From Microbulbifer sp. MI-G (GTDB taxonomy: Bacteria > Pseudomonadota > Gammaproteobacteria > Pseudomonadales > Cellvibrionaceae), in assembly GCF_030440425.1 (NCBI RefSeq), contig NZ_CP098023.1:857501-921500 (forward strand): DNA of 64,000 nt. Direction: 5' to 3'. Each line of letters opens with the position of its first letter. The stretch's first letter is position 1. The translations under genes and the position numbers were made by a program. Positions 18,550-26,092 of the stretch are shown in pieces. The notes beneath the pieces are model-generated. The model was not told the origin of the DNA. It made no database searches and saw only the letters and a program-made list of their open reading frames with translations.

Positions 18550-19902
18550 ATGGAGAGAAAGTATTTTGGCACCGACGGTATTCGTGGACGTGTCGGTGAG
18601 GGCGCCATTACCCCGGATTTCATGTTGCGGCTGGGCTATGCCGCCGGCATGGTGTTAGGTAAATTGCCGGGAGAGAAACGTCCGGGGCGCCCCAATATCC
18701 TGATTGGCAAGGATACCCGGGTGTCGGGCTATATGTTCGAGGCGGCGCTGGAAGCTGGCCTGATTAATGCCGGGGTGGATGTCGGGCTGCTCGGCCCGAT
18801 GCCGACACCGGCCATTGCCTACCTCACGCGCACTTTCCATGCGCGCGCAGGTATTGTGATCAGCGCTTCGCACAATCCCTACCAGGATAACGGTATCAAA
18901 TTTTTCAGTGCCACGGGCAGCAAGCTTCCCGACCAGATTGAGCGGGAGATTGAAGCGGTGCTGGATGTACCGATGCAAACTGCAAAGAATCTCGGCAAGG
19001 CACAGCGCATCGATGATGCAGCCGCCCGGTATATTGAATTCTGTAAGGCTGCCACGCCCTGGGGGTTCTCCCTGGAGGGGCTCAAAATAGTTCTGGACTG
19101 TGCCAATGGGGCCACTTACCACATCGCCCCCAAGGTATTTCGTGAACTGGGTGCAGAGGTCAGTGCCATTGGCATAGATCCCAATGGGCGGAATATCAAT
19201 TTGGAGTGCGGTTCCACCAAGCCCGGGCAGCTGCGGAAAGCAGTATTGGAACAGGGTGCTGATCTCGGGGTGGCTTTCGATGGGGATGGCGACCGGGTCT
19301 TACTTGTTGATCGCAATGGTGAACTGATTGATGGCGACCAGCTGCTCTTTATTATCGCCTTGCACCAACAGGAGTGTCTTGGCGGATGCAAGGGGGTCGT
19401 CGGGACCCTGATGAGCAACTATGGTTTCGAGCTGGCCCTGGGCGAGCGCAGCATTCCATTTGAGCGTGCCAAGGTTGGCGATCGCTATGTTCTAGAGAAA
19501 ATGCTGGCCAATGGCTGGCTGCTTGGCGGGGAGTCTTCCGGGCATATTATCTGTGCCGACGCCTCAACTACCGGGGATGGTATTGTTGCTGCACTGCGGG
19601 TATTGCGGGCCTTGTCCGACTTCGGCGAGCCTTTGCACCAGTTGAAGGCGCGTATGAAAATGCTTCCCCAGCACATGGTGAATGTGCGACTCAGGCATCG
19701 GGATGGCGTGCTGGAGCATTCAGATGTGCAATCCGCGGTTAGTGATGCTGAACTGCAACTGGCCCAAAGTGGCCGGGTATTGCTGCGCCCCTCCGGTACC
19801 GAACCCCTGATCCGGGTGATGGTTGAAGGGCGTGACCGTGTTCAGGTGGAGCAGCTGGCAAAGCATATTGCCTCTGTGGTAGAGCGGGTTGGGAACAGCT
19901 GA
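18550..19902 (+). CDS. glmM: Phosphoglucosamine mutase
   Basis: Converts glucosamine-6-phosphate to glucosamine-1-phosphate for UDP-GlcNAc and hence peptidoglycan and LPS. The 450-residue protein begins [11 protein letters not shown], has the phosphoserine motif [15 protein letters not shown] (about residues 100-115), the metal-binding DGDGDR and the C-terminal phosphate loop [15 protein letters not shown] 18550 has AGAGG just upstream. Intact and of usual length. Confidence 0.97.
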   Translation: MERKYFGTDGIRGRVGEGAITPDFMLRLGYAAGMVLGKLPGEKRPGRPNILIGKDTRVSGYMFEAALEAGLINAGVDVGLLGPMPTPAIAYLTRTFHARAGIVISASHNPYQDNGIKFFSATGSKLPDQIEREIEAVLDVPMQTAKNLGKAQRIDDAAARYIEFCKAATPWGFSLEGLKIVLDCANGATYHIAPKVFRELGAEVSAIGIDPNGRNINLECGSTKPGQLRKAVLEQGADLGVAFDGDGDRVLLVDRNGELIDGDQLLFIIALHQQECLGGCKGVVGTLMSNYGFELALGERSIPFERAKVGDRYVLEKMLANGWLLGGESSGHIICADASTTGDGIVAALRVLRALSDFGEPLHQLKARMKMLPQHMVNVRLRHRDGVLEHSDVQSAVSDAELQLAQSGRVLLRPSGTEPLIRVMVEGRDRVQVEQLAKHIASVVERVGNS

Positions 19903-20018
19903 TACCGTCTGGGGATAACAGGGGAATCCGCTACTGCCGATGGGTAACCAGGCCGGATATTTTGGCTTGTATGTTGGCGGCATAGCCGCTAAGATTTGCG
20001 CCCCTTGAAGGAGCCCAC

Positions 20019-20753
20019 ATGCGAATATCGCTGGTAGCAGCCAACTGGAAGATGAACGGCAATCGTACCTTTGCCGAGCGTTTCTTCACCGATCTCGAGT
20101 TGGAGAGCGTTTCCGCGGATGTTGTGGTATGCCCGCCCTTTCCCTACCTCTCTCTGGCTGCCCGGGCCGCCGAGGAAAAAGGCAGTTTTGCAGTGGGTGG
20201 GCAAAACCTCAGCCATGAGCCCGATGGGGCTTTTACCGGTGAGGTTTCCGCACATATGCTGCTGGATTGCAATGTACGCTATGTCATTGTCGGGCATTCC
20301 GAGCGGCGCAGCTTTTACCATGAAACCAGTGAGCTGGTGGCAAAAAAATTTGTAGTCGCACAAGCGGTCAATTTGATCCCCATTCTCTGTGTGGGTGAAA
20401 CCCTACAAGAGCGGGATCAAGGGCATACTCTGGAAGTGGTCGCCTCGCAGTTACAGGCAGTGAAAGCGGTGATTGAAGAGGATGCCTGGAAACGCTCGGT
20501 TGTGGCCTACGAGCCGGTGTGGGCCATAGGCACAGGCAAAACCGCTTCTCCTGAAGAGGCGCAGAGTGTCCATAAGTTTATCCGTACCCAGTTGGGCGAT
20601 GTTGGCTCCAAAGTACAGATTTTGTATGGCGGTAGTGTAAAATCCGCCAACGCCAGTGCACTGTTTGCGCAGGCTGATATTGATGGCGCCCTGGTAGGTG
20701 GCGCTTCACTCGATGCGAGAGAGTTCGCGGGGATATGCCGTGCTGCTGTATAG
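20019..20753 (+). CDS. tpiA: Triosephosphate isomerase
   Basis: Glycolytic enzyme that interconverts dihydroxyacetone phosphate and glyceraldehyde-3-phosphate. The 244-residue protein shows NWKMNG with the catalytic Lys, VIVGHSERR with the catalytic His, YEPVWAIGTGKTAS with the catalytic Glu, and the phosphate loop YGGSVKSAN. An AAGGAG site lies before ATG 20019. It sits between glmM and secG, the common gammaproteobacterial order. Confidence 0.97.
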   Translation: MRISLVAANWKMNGNRTFAERFFTDLELESVSADVVVCPPFPYLSLAARAAEEKGSFAVGGQNLSHEPDGAFTGEVSAHMLLDCNVRYVIVGHSERRSFYHETSELVAKKFVVAQAVNLIPILCVGETLQERDQGHTLEVVASQLQAVKAVIEEDAWKRSVVAYEPVWAIGTGKTASPEEAQSVHKFIRTQLGDVGSKVQILYGGSVKSANASALFAQADIDGALVGGASLDAREFAGICRAAV

Positions 20754-20811
20754 TTACAGTCAGGAAGGCTGAATAACGGGTTGGCAAACCCAGATAGAGA
20801 GTTTCCAGAAA

Positions 20812-21252
20812 ATGGAAAAATTGGTATTAATTGTACATGTTCTGACCGCGCTGAGTATTATCGGCCTGATTTTGTTGCAACAGGGTAAAGGCGCTGAAGC
20901 GGGTGCTTCTTTTGGTGCCGGTGCCTCACAGACTGTTTTTGGCAGTCAGGGAAGCGGGAATTTCTTTTCGCATCTGACAGCGATTCTTGCCACAGTGTTC
21001 TTCGTGACCAGCTTCGGCCTGGCTATTTTGGCCCGCCAGGGTGCGGATGTCGACATGGATGCGGACCTGCCGCAGATACCTGCTGCCGTTGAGCAGATTG
21101 GCCCGGCTACGGAGCTGCCTGAGATCGAAAGTGATATCCCGCAGCTTGAAGCAGACCTGGAGGCCGGTGATGTCCCCCAGGTACCCGAGCAAAGTAACGG
21201 TTCACAACAAGCGCCGGTTGATCCAAAACCGGAAACAGAGGAACAGCAGTAA
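20812..21252 (+). CDS. secG: Preprotein translocase subunit SecG
   Basis: Small inner-membrane subunit of the SecYEG translocon, 146 residues. Two membrane helices (LIVHVLTALSIIGLILLQQG and LTAILATVFFVTSFGLAIL) flank the conserved loop GKGAEAGASFGAGASQTVFGSQGSGNF. The C-terminal half is an acidic Pro/Glu-rich tail, longer than in Escherichia coli but usual in this lineage. The tRNA-Leu gene begins 7 bases after the stop. Confidence 0.95.
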   Translation: MEKLVLIVHVLTALSIIGLILLQQGKGAEAGASFGAGASQTVFGSQGSGNFFSHLTAILATVFFVTSFGLAILARQGADVDMDADLPQIPAAVEQIGPATELPEIESDIPQLEADLEAGDVPQVPEQSNGSQQAPVDPKPETEEQQ

Positions 21253-21259
21253 GAGTTTT

Positions 21260-21345
21260 GCCCAGGTGGTGGAATTGGTAGACACGCTATCTTGAGGGGG
21301 TAGTGAGCTATGCTCGTGCGGGTTCAAGTCCCGCCCTGGGCACCA
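21260..21345 (+). tRNA. tRNA-Leu (GAG anticodon)
   Basis: Type II tRNA with acceptor stem GCCCAGG / CCTGGGC, D arm containing GGAATTGGTAGAC, anticodon arm CTATC-TTGAGGG-GGTAG with GAG at the anticodon, a long variable arm (TGAGC / GCTCG) and T arm GCGGG-TTCAAGT-CCCGC. The CCA end is encoded. Its 3' end is the attachment site of the element that follows, and the integration leaves the tRNA sequence intact. Confidence 0.96.
21323..21345 (+). repeat. Attachment site (left), 3' end of tRNA-Leu
   Basis: The 23 bases TTCAAGTCCCGCCCTGGGCA plus CCA recur at 40647-40668 with one G missing. Homology continues rightward past both copies through a hairpin and into the integrase start. This is the standard picture of tRNA-targeted integration with a second copy at the far end. 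Confidence 0.85.
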
Positions 21346-21378
21346 CATCAAAGTTCAAAGAAGTCCGAAATCGTCCGC

Positions 21379-21403
21379 AAAGCCCCGTAAATCGGGGCTT
21401 TTT
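21379..21403 (+). terminator. Terminator after tRNA-Leu, carried in the element's left end
   Basis: Perfect stem AAAGCCCCG / CGGGGCTTT with loop TAAAT, running into TTTTT. A copy with one loop change and a broken T run (GCTATTTG) is at 40703-40727, so the hairpin belongs to the mobile element end rather than to the original tRNA operon. It would separate tRNA transcription from the integrase. Confidence 0.75.
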
Positions 21404-21449
21404 GCTATCTGCATAGTCCAAAGCCTTCCGCTCCCGTTCGTTGTCATCC

Positions 21450-21507
21450 GGTGCTATCTGGTGCTACATTTGGTGCTACCTGGTTCATTTTGGAATTTGG
21501 TAGCACC
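21450..21507 (+). promoter_or_regulatory. Integrase arm-type binding repeats, left end
   Basis: Three direct copies of GGTGCTAC or GGTGCTAT at 21450, 21460 and 21472, and an inverted GGTAGCACC at 21499-21507, lie between the att core and the integrase start. The same octamer occurs twice at 40574-40581 and 40586-40593, just inside the other att copy. Short repeats flanking the core on both arms are what tyrosine integrases of this type bind; the role here is inferred. Confidence 0.6.
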
Positions 21508-21508
21508 A

Positions 21509-22747
21509 ATGCCCCTTACTGACACACAAATCAAACAGGCGAAGCCGGGCAACAAAGACCAGTGGCTCACCGATGGCCACGGCTTGCGTTTGCTGATCAA
21601 ATCCAGCGGCGCCAGGTACTGGCGGCTTAAGTACCGATTTCAAGGCAAGCAGAAGACACTAGCTGTAGGTGTGTATCCCTTAGTTAGTCTCAAGCAAGCC
21701 CGCCAAAAGGTGGCCGAGGCAAAGCAGCTGCTGGCAGAAGGTACCGACCCTGGGGAGCAGCGGAAACATGAAAAGCGGAAGGCTTTAATTGCGGCCGGTC
21801 GCTGCTTCTCCACTCTGGCGAAAGAGTGGTGGCACCACCAGAAGGGTACCTGGACCGAGGATCACGCCGGACGCGTCTGGACACGTCTCAAAGATAATGT
21901 ATTCCCCCTTATAGGCGAACAGCCACTAGCCGAAATCACTCCGCAGGAAGTGATCGCCATTGTGCACAGCGTAGAGAGCCGAGATGCTTTAGATGTGGCT
22001 CGGCGAGTATTGCAGGATGTGCGCAGGGTATTCCGTTACGCAGTACAGACAGGGCGGATAGCTAATAACCCAGCGTCTGAATTAAGTGATGTACTCAAGG
22101 GGCGCAAGATCAGCCATCGGAACTCTCTGACGCGTGAAGAGCTGCCCGCCTTCCTTCAAGAGTTGGATATTTATCAGGAGCGAGGCCGCACATTAACCAA
22201 GTTGGCAATTCAGCTGCTGATCCTCACCTTTGTTCGCCCTGGCGAATTGCGCGGCGCGCGTTGGGAAGAAGTTGAGTTTGAATCTGCACTCTGGCGTATC
22301 CCTGGGGAGCGCATGAAGATGGGCACAGACCACATTGTACCTTTGTCTAGTCAGGCATTGGCAGTACTTGAGGAACTGAAGCCTATAAGCGGGCAGTATT
22401 CTTTGCTTTTCCCCTCCGAGCGAGAAAGAGCCCGTCCAATGTCCGACAACACCATGCGCCGTGCCATCTTTAAAATGGGCTGGGATGGTACCCAGGAGGG
22501 CAAGACCAAAGCAAACCCTCACGGCTTCCGCGCCACAGCTTCCTCCATCCTCAATGAAACCGGCTTTAACCCTGATGCTATTGAGAGACAGCTATCCCAC
22601 ATGGAAAGGAATGGGGTACGAGCGGCATATACCCACCATGCCCGCTATATGGATGAACGCAAAGAAATGATGCAGTGGTGGGCCAATTACCTTGATCAGA
22701 TGCGTAGCGGCGGAAAGGTTATTCCGATTTTTTCCCAGCCACGTTAA
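21509..22747 (+). CDS. P4-type tyrosine integrase
   Basis: Site-specific recombinase of 412 residues, the likely integrase of the element in tRNA-Leu. The N-terminal DUF4102-type domain starts PLTDTQIKQAKPG and contains DGHGLRLLI. The catalytic domain has Arg in LTFVRPGELRGARW, HGFRATASSIL (H-x-x-R) and the C-terminal HMERNGVRAAYTHHARYMDER with the nucleophile region, followed by MMQWWANYLD as in the P4 family. The start at ATG 21509 aligns with family members; the open frame begins at 21461, inside the arm repeats. There is no strong ribosome site. Three decayed partial copies occur later in the window. Confidence 0.92.
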   Translation: MPLTDTQIKQAKPGNKDQWLTDGHGLRLLIKSSGARYWRLKYRFQGKQKTLAVGVYPLVSLKQARQKVAEAKQLLAEGTDPGEQRKHEKRKALIAAGRCFSTLAKEWWHHQKGTWTEDHAGRVWTRLKDNVFPLIGEQPLAEITPQEVIAIVHSVESRDALDVARRVLQDVRRVFRYAVQTGRIANNPASELSDVLKGRKISHRNSLTREELPAFLQELDIYQERGRTLTKLAIQLLILTFVRPGELRGARWEEVEFESALWRIPGERMKMGTDHIVPLSSQALAVLEELKPISGQYSLLFPSERERARPMSDNTMRRAIFKMGWDGTQEGKTKANPHGFRATASSILNETGFNPDAIERQLSHMERNGVRAAYTHHARYMDERKEMMQWWANYLDQMRSGGKVIPIFSQPR

Positions 22748-22864
22748 CACAGTGGGGCACTCCCACCAGCAAAGGTTGCCCAGGCCTAGCCCGACGGGGC
22801 GAAAGGAGCGGCCACCCACCGCTCTTGGCTTGGGTTCTATTTTGGGTTCCGTAGGGGTACGGAT

Positions 22865-23875
22865 ATGTCATCTTCTTTCCAGAAAGCCGGGGAATGGTTT
22901 CGAATTGAAAACTATAAGAAACTGAATGAATGCCCAGACTTTACACTATTTAAGTTTCTGACAGATAGAGCAGATATGTGCTCTTGGTTATCCTATTTAA
23001 CTGGGGGTAGATTTTTAACGTGCAGGGCAATTGCCCCGGATTTGGCACTAGAAATAGAACCTCAACTTATAGCTTTTCGGGAAAGTGCGCTCGAGTATAA
23101 GAAAATAAAATTCTTTGATATAAGCGATTATCTTTCCTGTGGGCACCTCACAGACGAAACCATGGATTCCTTGGGGTGGACTCCTGCTTGGCTAAAGTCA
23201 CAAGATTATAGCTGCTCTGCGATAAGGCCGATAAGTGTAGGAGATGTGGTGCGTATGTTTGATAGCTTAGAGGATGGCGCTCCTGAAGGTTTCTCCGATG
23301 AGGAGTTCGCTGATGATGTGGCGGAGTTTAAAGCTCAATGTCGCCATAGTGAAAACCCTTTATCTGAACTGGATGCTATCTCTTTCGATCAATATTTACG
23401 TGAAGCTTTTGAATACCATGCCGGCCTTGTGTCATTGAATATTGATTTGGCAGCAAGAGACGAGCAGATACTCGCGGAACTGAAAACGTTACTTCCCAAA
23501 CTTAGAAAATTACTATCGCGCGATTCTGAGCGCTCCCAAAGCCCAAGTTTGGAAGAGCAGTTGTTCTTAGGCCCATCATCACAAAAGCGTGATACTCGCC
23601 GGATTGATATGGACAAAGTGAGAGACTACCGAGTACCAGCGTTGATAGATTTGTATATCTGGTCGATCGTTGAGGGGGAAAGTTTGTCGAATGCCGATTA
23701 CCTGAGACTTGCATTCCCTGGTGATACAAAGTCAGACGACCAGATGAATGAAGAGAGAATCAAAAAGGTATGCCTGCCCTACGCTTTCCGCTGCGTAAAT
23801 CCCGGCTTACTTGCCGCCCTTGACCGATCACTGGAAAGGGAACGAAAGTCTCACCGGAAAAATAGTATTTCTTAA
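22865..23875 (+). CDS. Unknown element protein, possibly DUF6387 family
   Basis: 336-residue soluble protein between the integrase and the AlpA-type gene. It starts with KAGEWFRIENYKKLNECPDF, and the C-terminal half contains IDLYIWSIVEGESLSNADYLRLAFP and a basic tail. That layout is reminiscent of DUF6387 proteins, which are found beside integrases in islands, but I cannot confirm the match. No enzymatic motif, signal or membrane segment is visible. Base composition is lower in GC than the upstream backbone. Confidence 0.6.
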   Translation: MSSSFQKAGEWFRIENYKKLNECPDFTLFKFLTDRADMCSWLSYLTGGRFLTCRAIAPDLALEIEPQLIAFRESALEYKKIKFFDISDYLSCGHLTDETMDSLGWTPAWLKSQDYSCSAIRPISVGDVVRMFDSLEDGAPEGFSDEEFADDVAEFKAQCRHSENPLSELDAISFDQYLREAFEYHAGLVSLNIDLAARDEQILAELKTLLPKLRKLLSRDSERSQSPSLEEQLFLGPSSQKRDTRRIDMDKVRDYRVPALIDLYIWSIVEGESLSNADYLRLAFPGDTKSDDQMNEERIKKVCLPYAFRCVNPGLLAALDRSLERERKSHRKNSIS

Positions 23876-23983
23876 ATTTCCGAAGTTTTGAGCAGCTTAA
23901 AGTTCCGGCAAGGTCTCTTCGAAATTGATTCAATCTCTACACCGCCACAGACATTCACTGTGGTGCTTTAAAGGAGATTGAAG

Positions 23984-24244
23984 ATGACCCTCTCAAATGC
24001 CCACCCCAACAGGCAGGATTACGCGCCGCACCCCCTTAATGACCCTATTCTTCGCTTGCCCGAAGTCGAGCGGCAAACAGGGCTCAAGAAAACGCATATT
24101 TATGCCCTGGTGAGAAAGAGCAAGTTCCCCACCCCGATTAAGCTGGGCGAGCGCGCCAGCGGCTGGCTTTCTTCTGAAATCCGCCAATGGATACAGGACC
24201 GTATTGCCGTTTCCCGCAGCCGTTTTCCACCCCCTCCCAAATAA
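23984..24244 (+). CDS. AlpA-family helix-turn-helix regulator
   Basis: 86-residue MerR/excisionase-like DNA-binding protein. The domain reads ILRLPEVERQTGLKKTHIYA, then LVRKSKFPTPIKLGERASGW and a closing helix SSEIRQWIQDRI, the standard AlpA pattern. In P4-like elements such proteins act as excisionase or activate the integrase. ATG 23984 is used because AAGGAG is eight bases upstream. An inverted repeat CCACAG / CTGTGG at 23945-23963 just before the ribosome site could be its operator. Confidence 0.88.
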   Translation: MTLSNAHPNRQDYAPHPLNDPILRLPEVERQTGLKKTHIYALVRKSKFPTPIKLGERASGWLSSEIRQWIQDRIAVSRSRFPPPPK

Positions 24245-24367
24245 AGGTGTTACAGGTGTACAGGTGTTACAACTTCGCTGCAGGCCCCGTGGTTACTGGC
24301 TTTCCGCTGTAACACCTTTTTGTAACACCAAAAATGCAGCAGGAAAAGGTGTTACACCGACGAGGCT
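24239..24367 (+). repeat. Iteron cluster (GGTGTTACA), probable element replication origin
   Basis: Copies of GGTGTTACA at 24246 and 24263, a shortened GGTGTACA at 24255, two inverted copies TGTAACACC at 24308 and 24321, and another direct copy at 24348. A near-identical segment lies inverted at 39617-39746. P4 origins are built of short repeats starting GGTG that are bound by the primase/helicase alpha protein, and the DUF927 primase at 26.1 kb is the matching partner here. An operator function is the main alternative. Confidence 0.6.
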
Positions 24368-24445
24368 CAAATGTCGAGAAAGAATGTTTAGGGAGGAAGA
24401 GGATAGGAGCTTTGGCGATAAGGGAACGCTCATTTCCGCATACAG

Positions 24446-24580
24446 ATGGGCAAAAACGAACGAGTTGAGCGACTACTAGGAGCTCTTGGTGAAAGGTATA
24501 GAAATGCAAAAGGCGCCTATAGGGAAAGCCTATCTACCCGGCTGACAGAGATCGTGGAAAAGGAGAGAAGGTATGAATAG
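24446..24580 (+). CDS. Small hypothetical protein overlapping the KilA-N start
   Basis: 44-codon frame starting MGKNERVERLLGALGERYRN and ending in KERRYE. Its stop overlaps the next start (ATGAATAG), which suggests translational coupling to the KilA-N gene. Rich in Arg, Glu and Leu, probably one or two amphipathic helices. No clear ribosome site is seen upstream, so it may be spurious. Confidence 0.4.
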   Translation: MGKNERVERLLGALGERYRNAKGAYRESLSTRLTEIVEKERRYE

Positions 24581-25343
24581 TGCTAACCAATTACCGGTTA
24601 TTGCCGGTGTCGAAATCACCACTGACGCTGAAGGGCGTTTCAATTTGAATGCTCTGCATAGAGCCAGTCAAGCAGGTGTTCATAAGAGCCCCACCCAATG
24701 GTTGAGGCGGGGTGAAACGAATGCTTTAATCGCTGAGCTTGAATCCCAAGATGTAAATTTACATCTTGCCCCAATCAATAAAATCCACGGTGGAAGTGCG
24801 CCGGGAACCTTCGCCCATGAACTACTGGCCGTGGAATATGCTGGCTGGATTAGCCCCGCTTTCCGCCTCCAAGTAAATCAAACCTTCATTGACTACCGCA
24901 CAGGCAAGCTTGAACCAGCCCCTGGCACGACAGGTGATCGCTGGATATTCGATCTAGCCGTGGACACCCTGCGCCCCGATGAGGCATCCAAGCTATCCAT
25001 GCTCAAAAAGTTCGGTGAAAAGCGGGGCCAGAATATGCAGTTCCTGCCGGACTACTCCGAGAGTAAAGGTGTTCACCACTCTCTGTCGGAACTGCTCAGG
25101 CGCCACCACTCAAATCTGTCAGCCCGTAAGGCGAATCAGCTTTTGGTTCATCTGGGCTACCTGGAAGTGCGGTCCCGTAAATCCAAAGCCAGGGGTACCA
25201 GGCAGTTCAAGTGCGTAACCGAGAAGGGCGCACGTTACGGCTGCAATCTGGTAAGCCCCTGCAATCCCAACGAAACACAAGCCCATTGGTATGACGGCCA
25301 ATTCAAGCAGTTGTTGGATGAACTGAAATCCGCAGCTGGATAA
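24573..25343 (+). CDS. KilA-N domain-containing protein
   Basis: 256-residue protein with an N-terminal KilA-N DNA-binding domain (residues about 8-110: EITTDAEGRFNLNALHRAS, SPTQWLRR, then GTFAHELLAVEYAGWISPAFRLQVNQTFIDYR). The C-terminal domain, LSELLRRHHSNLSARKANQL and onward, looks like a winged-helix phage-antirepressor-type unit ending YDGQFKQLLDEL. Such proteins are common in temperate phages and satellites and usually regulate early genes. AAAGGAGAGAAGG precedes ATG 24573. Confidence 0.85.
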   Translation: MNSANQLPVIAGVEITTDAEGRFNLNALHRASQAGVHKSPTQWLRRGETNALIAELESQDVNLHLAPINKIHGGSAPGTFAHELLAVEYAGWISPAFRLQVNQTFIDYRTGKLEPAPGTTGDRWIFDLAVDTLRPDEASKLSMLKKFGEKRGQNMQFLPDYSESKGVHHSLSELLRRHHSNLSARKANQLLVHLGYLEVRSRKSKARGTRQFKCVTEKGARYGCNLVSPCNPNETQAHWYDGQFKQLLDELKSAAG

Positions 25344-25448
25344 CGGAAAATAGATATGAACATGCAAAAGGCGCCTAGCAGTTTTCTATGGTTGACAGTA
25401 ATCGGAGAACGGACCTATGCTTGTCCAGCTTCCGCAAAATCGGAAGCC

Positions 25449-25626
25449 GGGATTCGCAACCCGTATATTCGAAGGCGCCAGGAAGACGCCTTTAGCTGTA
25501 TGCGTCTTTTTTTGTGCGCGAAACCTCCTTGTTATGGTGGGGTATTCGGGGGGCCTTTGGGCTCGCCGTTTCCTTCGAGCGGTATTGCGAACCCGTCTAC
25601 CCCGCCGCCTTATCGAGATTCGCAAC
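25449..25626 (+). ncRNA. P4-like RNA immunity region (candidate)
   Basis: Three short boxes share a core: GGGATTCGCAACCCG at 25449-25463, an inverted CGGTATTGCGAACCCG at 25580-25595, and GATTCGCAAC at 25617-25626. The direct-inverted-direct order mirrors seqA, seqB (in CI RNA) and seqC of the P4 immunity region, where CI RNA pairs with the leader and causes early termination of the replication operon. As in P4 it lies upstream of a small gene and then the primase. Two long overlapping frames through this stretch (25356-25673 and 25417 onward) resemble the Ash-type translations annotated in such regions and are probably not proteins. Confidence 0.5.
25483..25513 (+). terminator. Intrinsic terminator in the immunity-like leader
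   Basis: Perfect stem AAGACGC / GCGTCTT with a 12-base loop, followed by five or more T residues. It lies between the first and second immunity-like boxes, downstream of the KilA-N gene. It could end KilA-N transcription or act as the regulated leader terminator. Confidence 0.7.
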
Positions 25627-25665
25627 TCCTGGGTGGCGGACAACCCGCTATCGAAGGAGGCCATC

Positions 25666-25926
25666 ATGCCTAACCGCGCCCCAGTTGTGCCCGCTGCTCG
25701 GGCAGATCAATTTGTTACCCAATCCCTTGACCTTGCCGGTATCAGCCTGGAATCCGTAGAAAAACTGCGCACGCTGTTCCGCACCATTGCCCACATCCCC
25801 GACAACAATCCCACTACGCAGGAGCTGGCCGCCCTTGGTGCCGAGCTCGCAGACGGGTGGGCCAATGTCATTGATTGCGAGCGTGAGGATCTGGAGCGAC
25901 TCGCCGCTTCCACACCAATGAATTGA
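25666..25926 (+). CDS. Small hypothetical protein upstream of the primase
   Basis: 86-residue acidic protein beginning MPNRAPVVPAARADQFVTQS and continuing as helical sequence with ELAALGAELADGWANVIDCE. A strong AAGGAGG lies just before ATG 25666, so this start is preferred over the open frame from 25417. Proteins starting with MP and a short Pro-rich stretch occupy this position in many P4-like elements, but I know of no defined function. It is probably transcribed with the DUF927 gene 166 bases downstream. Confidence 0.7.
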   Translation: MPNRAPVVPAARADQFVTQSLDLAGISLESVEKLRTLFRTIAHIPDNNPTTQELAALGAELADGWANVIDCEREDLERLAASTPMN

Positions 25927-26092
25927 GGTAATGAATTAATTTACTAGCCATTGATGAGCCGCAAAGTAAAGCTAAGCCAAAATTCTGGCTTAGGTCAAAA
26001 CGTGGTCAGCTCAGTCAAAGGCGGCACCGTACCCCGCACCTCTGTCGGAAGCTTTATGGGGCGGGGTCTTCAGGATAATTTAGGGATTTGTT

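Noticed and set aside
24503..25377. Exact 16-base repeat ATGCAAAAGGCGCCTA near 24503 and 25362
   Set aside because: A single 16-base match is near what chance gives in 64 kb, and the two contexts are read in different frames with no further similarity.
25356..25673. 105-codon frame with a GIRNP-type stretch in the immunity-like leader
   Set aside because: It runs through an intrinsic terminator and the repeated boxes; the sequence is better explained as RNA signals than as a protein.
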